Assembly (NCBI GenBank): GCA_035644215.1
Contig: DASQPA010000219.1
Location: forward strand, 1 to 33,886
Source: DASQPA01 sp035644215
GTDB lineage: Bacteria > Acidobacteriota > Thermoanaerobaculia > Multivoradales > UBA5704
Length of the DNA: 33,886 bases
Reading direction: 5' to 3'
Both the position numbers and the translations under genes were made by a program. Numbering within the stretch: the first letter of the stretch is position 1; each line of letters starts with the position of its first letter. The notes beneath the pieces are model-generated. The model saw only the letters and a list, made by a program, of their open reading frames with translations, was not told the origin of the DNA and ran no database searches. This document shows positions 28,652-33,886 of the stretch, piece after piece.

Positions 28652-30004
28652 GTGCCGGACCTCACTCTGCTGCCGATGGACGAGATGCTGGCGCGCCTGG
28701 ACCGGGTGCTGACCGCCTCGCCCGCCGACGCCACCGAGATCGCCTGGCTGGAAGTGCGCCGCGGCCGCGAGGAGACCGGCCGGCAGCAGCGGCCGGCCGA
28801 CGGCGACACGCCTTCCGGGTACCGCGAGCGGACCCTCCTGGTGCGGGTACGGGAAGCGGGCCGCGTCGGTTTCCACCGCACCGGCTTCGCCACCGTTTCG
28901 GAGCTCGAAAACGCCGTGCGCATGGCCCTCGCCCAGGCGCGGCTGGCGCCGCCGACGCGCGCGATGCCGCCGGGGACCGCCGCCGGGACCAGCCGGCCGA
29001 CCGACCGCGGTCCGGAGCTCTGGGACCGCGAGCTGGCGGGACTCGACGAGGGGCGGGCGCGCGAGCTCGTAGAGTCCTGGGCCGGACGCTCCGGCGCGGC
29101 GCGGCTCGACTGGACGGTGGCGCGGGTGGTGGTGACGGGGAGCGGCGGGCGGCGGCGCTCGGCCGAGGTGACGACGGCGGCGCTCGCGGTCCGCCAGGGG
29201 CGCGGCCCGACCGCCGGGAGGGCCGTGGTGGCTTCCCGCTCGCTCGCCGGCCTCGTCCCCGAGGCGGTGGCCGAGGAGGCGCGCCGCCGCGCCGCGCCCG
29301 AGGGTCTGGCCGACCTGCCGGCGGCTCCCCCGCCGCTCCTCCTCGCCCCCCAGGCGGCCGCCGCCCTGGTCGACCTGCTGAACCGCCTGTCTCTCTCCTC
29401 CGCCGCCTTCCACACCGGCGACTCGTTCCTCTGCGAGCGGCTGGGGGAGCCGGTCTTCCACCCCCTGGTGAGCCTGCGCGACGACGCCACCGACCCCCGC
29501 GGCCTCCCCTTCCCCTTCGATCTGGCCGGAGAGGCCAAGCGCCCGGTCAACCTCATCGAGCAGGGGGTGGTCCGCACCCCGGCCGTCGACCCGCCGCTCG
29601 CCTTACGCCTCGGCTGCGCCGCGACCCCCCACGCCGTGGCCCTGGACGAGAGCCTCGCCACCAACCTGTTCCTGCGCCCCGGGGCCGCGGACGAGGGCGA
29701 GCTCCTGGGGCAGGCCGGAGCGGAGGGGTTGTGGGTGGGGAGCCTGCAGCCGCTTCAGGGCTTCGATCCGCGCCGCCTGGCGTTTCGCGCCGTGGCGCGC
29801 GGCGTCCGCCGGATCGACAATGGCGCCCTCGGCCGGGCGCTCCCCGACCTCCTCTGGGAGGCGAGCCTCGCCGAGGTCTTCGCCCGGGTCCTCGCGGTGG
29901 GCCGGGAGACGGTCGTGGTGGCCGGCGACGAGCCGCTCCTCGGCGGCATCTCGGCCCCGGCCCTGGTGATCGGGCCGACCGGACGGCTGGCGGTCGCCCC
30001 CTGA
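28652..30004 (+). CDS. TldD/PmbA-family protein, PmbA (TldE)-like
   Basis: About 450 aa. The N-terminal part contains ERTLLVRVREAGRVGFHRTG and a helical segment typical of the family's first domain. The C-terminal part has LLLAPQAAAALVDLLNRLSLSS, SFLCERLGEPVFHPLVSLRDDATDP, KRPVNLIEQGVVRTPAVD and a late GGISAPALVIG, all characteristic of TldD/PmbA. The HExxxH metal motif of TldD is not visible, so this resembles the PmbA/TldE subunit, the non-metal partner of TldD in the TldD-TldE protease that processes small peptides such as microcin B17. No tldD gene is adjacent. The start is uncertain: GTG 28652 leaves ~100 bp for the divergent promoters, whereas in-frame GTG 28589 would add 21 Pro/Ser-rich residues. 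Neither has a good ribosome site. Confidence 0.8.
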   Translation: MPDLTLLPMDEMLARLDRVLTASPADATEIAWLEVRRGREETGRQQRPADGDTPSGYRERTLLVRVREAGRVGFHRTGFATVSELENAVRMALAQARLAPPTRAMPPGTAAGTSRPTDRGPELWDRELAGLDEGRARELVESWAGRSGAARLDWTVARVVVTGSGGRRRSAEVTTAALAVRQGRGPTAGRAVVASRSLAGLVPEAVAEEARRRAAPEGLADLPAAPPPLLLAPQAAAALVDLLNRLSLSSAAFHTGDSFLCERLGEPVFHPLVSLRDDATDPRGLPFPFDLAGEAKRPVNLIEQGVVRTPAVDPPLALRLGCAATPHAVALDESLATNLFLRPGAADEGELLGQAGAEGLWVGSLQPLQGFDPRRLAFRAVARGVRRIDNGALGRALPDLLWEASLAEVFARVLAVGRETVVVAGDEPLLGGISAPALVIGPTGRLAVAP

Positions 30005-30169
30005 AGCCCGGACGCGGCGGACCCTCTGGCAGGTACCTTGCTTTAAAAACAGGGGTAAGGGCCATGCGCGCCGCGCATCGCCCGCAGTGAAAGCGACGTG
30101 CCTCCCCACGGACTGCACTGGCGTAGTGGCAACCAGGGAAGACACGCGCCGACAGGAAAGGAGATTTGC

Positions 30170-30607
30170 ATGAATTTCAACAAGAGAACCCTGACCTGCT
30201 TCTTGACCGCCGCGGCTCTGGCGACGGGCCTCCTGACGGCAGTGCCCGCGCGGGCCGCCTCGGTGAGCCTCGAAGGCGTCGTCGTGGGCGGCACCGAGCC
30301 GGAGTGCGTGCTCGTCCGCGACCACCAGGGCAATAACTTCGTCCTCGAGGGAACCGGCTGGTACGGCGTCATCGGCAACGATTACGTCAAGCTGCAAGGG
30401 ACGATGGTTCCCGAGAACCGCTGCGGCGTGACCAGCGGCATCCGGGTCTCGAACGTCACGACCATCTGGCGCGACGAGACCCACAAGGAGATCGTCTACG
30501 AGCGGTCGACGGGCAGGTTTACGGACTGGGTCCGCGCCCACCGCGAGCGCGAGTGGAGAGAGTGGGAAGAGGCGCACCACATCCCGCCTCCGCCGCCGCA
30601 GCCGTAA
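30170..30607 (+). CDS. Small exported DUF5818-like protein
   Basis: A 145-aa protein with a signal peptide ending near PARA (residue 29). The mature part reads VSLEGVVVGGTEPECVLVRD, NNFVLEGTGWYGVIGNDYVKL, QGTMVPENRCGVTSGIRVSNVTTIW: an OB-like beta barrel with two cysteines (C46, C85) that could form a disulfide. This spacing resembles DUF5818 proteins, common in acidobacteria (from memory). The C-terminal ~45 residues are charged helix (AHREREWREWEEAHH) followed by a Pro-rich tail. The start is fixed by GGAAAGGAG, 6 nt upstream. Function unknown. The 165-bp upstream region holds a small ATGCGC/GCGCAT palindrome near 30064 but no clear promoter. Confidence 0.75.
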   Translation: MNFNKRTLTCFLTAAALATGLLTAVPARAASVSLEGVVVGGTEPECVLVRDHQGNNFVLEGTGWYGVIGNDYVKLQGTMVPENRCGVTSGIRVSNVTTIWRDETHKEIVYERSTGRFTDWVRAHREREWREWEEAHHIPPPPPQP

Positions 30608-30625
30608 GTAGGAACCAGAGCCCGC

Positions 30626-30664
30626 GCAGGGCAGGCACAGGGGCTCGGCCCCTACCTGCCCTGC
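30626..30664 (+). repeat. REP-like palindrome, left copy
   Basis: The outer stem GCAGGGCAGG (30626-30635) pairs with CCTGCCCTGC (30655-30664), and the inner stem GGGGC (30640-30644) with GCCCC (30648-30652), around a 3-nt loop with small internal bulges (CACA opposite TA). It is the first half of an inverted pair with the element at 30720 and could also terminate the DUF5818-like gene, whose stop is ~20 nt upstream. Confidence 0.8.
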
Positions 30665-30719
30665 TGCTACCTTCATCTCTTCAGCCCGCTTCGCCTATTT
30701 TTTCGCAGCGACAGTCCGA

Positions 30720-30761
30720 GGCAGGGCAGCGTAGGGGCAGAGCCCCTGTGCCTGCCCTGCC
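30720..30761 (-). repeat. REP-like palindrome, right copy (inverted)
   Basis: GGCAGGGCAG (30720-30729) pairs with CTGCCCTGCC (30752-30761), and GGGGC (30734-30738) with GCCCC (30742-30746). Its sequence is nearly the reverse complement of the left copy, including the asymmetric GTA/TGTG bulges, so the two are the same element in opposite orientation, separated by 55 bp that include TATTTTTTCG. This is the arrangement called a REPIN or BIME. Confidence 0.8.
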
Positions 30762-30794
30762 TTCTCTCGCCCCACTCCCTTCTCTGCTAGTGTT

Positions 30795-30810
30795 GGCCTC
30801 CCGAGAGGCC
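30795..30810 (+). promoter_or_regulatory. Hairpin just upstream of the CHAT gene start
   Basis: GGCCTC (30795-30800) and GAGGCC (30805-30810) form a perfect 6-bp stem with a CCGA loop, ending 7 nt before the ATG at 30818. The only ribosome-site-like bases (GAGAGG, 30803-30808) are inside this hairpin, so folding would hide them. A translational control role is possible but unproven. Confidence 0.35.
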
Positions 30811-30817
30811 CACCACC

Positions 30818-33800
30818 ATGACGATCGAGATGCTGGCCCCGGCGGTTCTGGCAGGCCTGGTTCTCGCCGGCCCGCTCGCCCCGGGCCGCCCGGTCTCCCG
30901 CGAGCTGGCGGCGGGCGAGGCCGAGGCCTGGCGGGTCGAGCTGCCGGCCGGCCGGCCTTTCCGGGTGGCGGTCGAGCAGCGCGGCATCGACGTGACGGTC
31001 GAGGTCGCCGGTCCGGACGGCCAGAGCCTCCTCGCCGTCGACAGCCCGCAGGACCGCGAGGGGACGGAGTCGCTCCTCCTGGTGCCGAAGAGGGCCGGCC
31101 TCTACACGCTGACCGTGCGCGCCCGGGAGCCCGGGGCACCCCCCGCCGGACGGTATGAAATCCGCCTCGACGAGATCGCCGCCGCCCCGCCGGGGCTGCC
31201 GGCCGCCGAGGAGGCGCTGACCCGGGCCGGGGTGCTCTACCGCGAGGGCTCGGCCGACGCCCGCCGCCGCGCCCTGCCGTTCTACCAGGCGGCCCGGGAG
31301 GGCTTCCGCGCCGCGGGCGACGCCCGGGGAGAGGCGCGGGCGCTCTACGAGCGGGCCGTGGTCTCCCGGCTGGTCGACGAGACGCGCGCCGCCCTGGCGC
31401 TCGCCCAGGAGGTCCTCCCCCTCTGGCAGGCCCTGGACGCCCCCCTCTTCGCCGCCGCCACCGAGAACGAGAGCGGCCTCGACCACTGGCTCCTGGGCGA
31501 GACGGACGCGGCGCGCGCCGCCTTCGGCCGCGCCCTCGCCCTCTCCCGTGGCGCCGCCGACCGCTACGGGGAGGCGGTCGCCCAGAGCAACCTCTGCCTG
31601 ATGGACCTCTCCCGCGGCGACCTGCGCCAGGGGGTGGCCTGCTACGGCCGCGCCCTCCCCCTGCTCGCCGAGGTGAAGGCCGAGGCGCTCTTCGGCGGAG
31701 CGCTGACCAGCGTCGGCCGCGCCTACGACGCCCTGGGCGAGCCGCAGGAGGCGCGCGACCGCTACGAGCAAGCCCTCGCCCACCTGCGCTCGACCGGCAA
31801 CCGCGACGGCGAGGCCCGCACCCTGAACAACCTGGGGGTCCTCCACGCCGACCTCGGCGAGGTCCAGGAGGCGCTCGCCCGCTACGGCGAGGCGCTGGCC
31901 ATCTTCCAGGCGGCGGAGAACCGCCGCTGGCAGGCGCGGGTGCTCCAGAACGTCGGCCTGGTGTACCACGGCGTCGGCGAGCTGGAGCGGGCGGTGGGCA
32001 GCTATGAGCAGGCCCTGGCCCTCTGGCGGGCGGTCGGCGACCGCCCGGGGGAAGCGACGACGCGGATCAGCCTGGGCACCGCCCGGCTGCTCCTCGGCCA
32101 TCCCCGGGAGGCCCTGGAGGACGAGCGGCAGGCCCTGGAGATCGAGCGCGCCCTGGGCGACCGGCGCGGCGAGGGGGCCGCCCTCGTCCAGCTCGGCGCC
32201 GCCCAGGACGCCGCCGGCGACGGGGCTTCCGCGCTCGCCAGCTTCGAGCGGGCGGCGGCGCTCCTCGCCACCGCCGGCGACCGGCCCAAGGAGGCGGACG
32301 CCCTGCGCGGCCAGGGCGACCTCCTCGCCCGGCGCGGCGAGGAGGCCCCGGCCCTGGCGATCCTCGGGCGGTCGCTCGCCGCGGCCCGCGCCGCCGGCTA
32401 CCGGCCGGGCGAGCTGCAGACCCTCCTGGCCCTCGCCCGGGCGGAACGCCGCTTCGGCCAGAGCGCGGCGGCCCGCGCCCACGCCGGGGAGGCGCTCGCC
32501 CGGGTCGAATCCCTGCGCCAGTGGATCGCCAGCCCGGACCTCCGCGCCTCCTACTCGGCCCTCACCCACCAGGCCTATGAGCTGGCGATCGACCTCGCCA
32601 TGGCCGCCCACCGCGCCGCCCCCGGCGCCGGCTTCGATCGGGAAGCCCTGGCGATCGGCGAGCGGGCCCGCGCCCGCACCCTCCTGGAGCTCTTGAACGA
32701 CGCCGGGGTCCGCCCCGAGCCGGCGGGCGACGCCGCCCTTTTAGAACGCCGCCGGGGGCTCGCCGACCGCCTGGCCGCCAAGGCCGCCCGCTCGGCGGCC
32801 GAGCGGCCGGCCGGCGCGGCGCGGCAGGCCTTCGAGGTCGAGCAGCAGGAGATCCTGCGCGAGCTCGACCTGACCGATGCGGCGATCCGCGCCCGGAGCC
32901 CCGGCTATGCCGCCCTCACCCAGCCGCAGCCGCTGACCGTGGACGACCTCCAGAGGCTGCTCGACCCCGACACCGCCTTCCTCGTCTACGCCCTGGGGGA
33001 GGAGCGGAGCTTCCTCTGGTGGGTGACGCAAGGGGAGGTGGCGAGCTTCGTCCTGCCGCCCCGGGCGGCGATCGAGCCGGCGGCGCGGCGGCTCCACGCT
33101 CTCTGGAGCGCCGACGATCCCGCGGCTCCCAACGCTCCCGGCACTCCCAACGCTCCCGACACTCGCCAGGAGGCGGCGGAGACCGCGGCCGCCCTCTCCC
33201 GGATGCTCCTCGGGCCGGTCGCCTCCCGGCTGGGCGAGCGCCGGCTGGCGGTGGTGCCCGACGGCGCGCTCGCCTACCTCCCCTTCGCCGCCCTCCCCCT
33301 GCCGGACGAGGCGCCGGAGGGCGGCGCCGAGGCCGCCCCCCTCCTCACCCGGCACGAGGTGGTCTCCCTCCCCGGGGCCTCGGCCCTCGCCGCCGAGCGC
33401 CAGCTCCTCGCCCGCAGGCCCCCGGCGGCGCGCTGGCTGGCGATTTTCGCCGACCCGGTGTTCGATCCCGCCGATCCGCGCCTCGGGGCGGCGGCCCGGA
33501 AGGGGGCGGCCCCGCCCGCCTTCGCCCCCCTCCCCGGCTCGCGGCAGGAGGCTCTCGCCATCGCGGCCCTGGCGCCCCCCGGGCAGACGAAAATCGCCCT
33601 CGGCTTCGACGCGGCGCGGAGCGCGGTCCTCGGCGAGCGCCTGGCCGGCTATCGCACGGTCCACTTCGCCACCCACGGGGTGATCGACGCCGAGCACCCC
33701 GCCCTCTCCGGCCTGGCGCTCTCGACCCTCGATCGGGAAGGACGACCGCAGGAGGGGTTCCTCGCCCTGCGCGATCTCTACCACCTCCACCTGGACGCCG

Positions 33801-33886
33801 ACCTGGTGGTGCTCTCCGGCTGCCGCACGGCGCTCGGCCGCGAGCTCAAGGGAGAGGGGCTGGTGGGGCTCACCCGCGGCTTCCAG
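30818..33886 (+). CDS. PPC-TPR-CHAT protein, 3' end cut by the window
   Basis: The frame is open for 1,023 codons to the window edge. After a hydrophobic start (MLAPAVLAGLVLAGPL), residues ~28-115 resemble a pre-peptidase C-terminal (PPC) beta domain. Residues ~130-560 hold about ten TPRs (e.g. ARTLNNLGVLHADLGEVQEA, ARVLQNVGLVYHGVGELERA). A helical linker leads to a CHAT caspase-like domain from ~residue 700: VHFATHG supplies the catalytic His (H953) and VVLSGCRTALG the catalytic Cys (C1002). The last visible residues, GLVGLTRGF, belong to the conserved motif after the Cys, so only a short C-terminus is missing. CHAT proteases with TPRs cut partner proteins in signalling or defence (e.g. TPR-CHAT of type III-E CRISPR), but many in acidobacteria-like genomes are unassigned. 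The signal-like N-terminus suggests an envelope location. Its partner is not evident. Confidence 0.88.
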   Translation, partial: MTIEMLAPAVLAGLVLAGPLAPGRPVSRELAAGEAEAWRVELPAGRPFRVAVEQRGIDVTVEVAGPDGQSLLAVDSPQDREGTESLLLVPKRAGLYTLTVRAREPGAPPAGRYEIRLDEIAAAPPGLPAAEEALTRAGVLYREGSADARRRALPFYQAAREGFRAAGDARGEARALYERAVVSRLVDETRAALALAQEVLPLWQALDAPLFAAATENESGLDHWLLGETDAARAAFGRALALSRGAADRYGEAVAQSNLCLMDLSRGDLRQGVACYGRALPLLAEVKAEALFGGALTSVGRAYDALGEPQEARDRYEQALAHLRSTGNRDGEARTLNNLGVLHADLGEVQEALARYGEALAIFQAAENRRWQARVLQNVGLVYHGVGELERAVGSYEQALALWRAVGDRPGEATTRISLGTARLLLGHPREALEDERQALEIERALGDRRGEGAALVQLGAAQDAAGDGASALASFERAAALLATAGDRPKEADALRGQGDLLARRGEEAPALAILGRSLAAARAAGYRPGELQTLLALARAERRFGQSAAARAHAGEALARVESLRQWIASPDLRASYSALTHQAYELAIDLAMAAHRAAPGAGFDREALAIGERARARTLLELLNDAGVRPEPAGDAALLERRRGLADRLAAKAARSAAERPAGAARQAFEVEQQEILRELDLTDAAIRARSPGYAALTQPQPLTVDDLQRLLDPDTAFLVYALGEERSFLWWVTQGEVASFVLPPRAAIEPAARRLHALWSADDPAAPNAPGTPNAPDTRQEAAETAAALSRMLLGPVASRLGERRLAVVPDGALAYLPFAALPLPDEAPEGGAEAAPLLTRHEVVSLPGASALAAERQLLARRPPAARWLAIFADPVFDPADPRLGAAARKGAAPPAFAPLPGSRQEALAIAALAPPGQTKIALGFDAARSAVLGERLAGYRTVHFATHGVIDAEHPALSGLALSTLDREGRPQEGFLALRDLYHLHLDADLVVLSGCRTALGRELKGEGLVGLTRGFQ

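Noticed and set aside
1..33886. tRNA, rRNA, complete IS element or integrase/attachment site
   Set aside because: I saw no cloverleaf with a T-arm consensus, no rRNA-like segment and no transposase or integrase motif on either strand by eye; a covariance-model scan would be needed to exclude small RNAs.

Overview
This is a high-GC window (visibly around 70%) from a Gram-negative-type bacterium with many exported, repeat-rich surface or secreted proteins. Several features recall Acidobacteriota, perhaps class Thermoanaerobaculia: tandem ELWxxDGT-repeat proteins, TPR proteins with an N-terminal His/Cys motif, a PPC-TPR-CHAT protein, short KKLxL-leader peptides, and a recurring C-terminal module containing TGYFWFF. 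That placement is inferred from family resemblance; no rRNA or tRNA gene is visible to confirm it.

Left part (1-2250): five 40-bp tandem repeats lie at the window edge. They are followed by a co-directional cluster of a TPR regulatory-type protein, a small exported protein and a 46-aa lanthipeptide-like precursor ending in a Cys-rich core. A GC hairpin starts right after the peptide stop codon.

Surface-protein block (2250-15532): a TolB-like propeller protein on the minus strand faces two large tandem paralogous ELWxxDGT proteins, each ending in two copies of a ~110-aa module of unknown function. A putative polymorphic toxin follows, with PHV repeats, a VQRM junction and a PD-(D/E)XK-like nuclease end. 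Next come a decayed fragment of another ELWxxDGT/module gene, an AcvB/VirJ-family hydrolase on the minus strand, and an exported trypsin-like protease carrying one more copy of the module.

Small accessory island (15533-18350): an AbiEii-type nucleotidyltransferase with a small overlapping partner gene, a second KKLxL-leader peptide with the same CSxCxxC core followed by a strong hairpin, and a higB-higA-higA toxin-antitoxin operon with a readable promoter and a palindromic operator. A decaying 21-bp minisatellite lies upstream of that promoter.

Right part (18350-33886): a ~1,890-aa secreted nuclease (lamin-tail, two Calx-beta, EEP nuclease, six DUF11 repeats, IPTL-CTERM-like anchor) and a LamG protein carrying the same C-terminal module. 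Then comes an overlapping operon of a YtcJ-type amidohydrolase and two exported protein-isoaspartate methyltransferases. A PmbA/TldE-like protein, a DUF5818-like exported protein, a REPIN-like inverted pair of palindromes and a TPR-CHAT protein cut by the window end complete the window.

The most unusual material is (i) the pair of unlinked RiPP-like precursors sharing leader and core motifs, (ii) the C-terminal module present on proteins of four different architectures and in one decayed remnant, and (iii) the PHV/VQRM nuclease toxin inserted between an intact and a decayed copy of the module gene.
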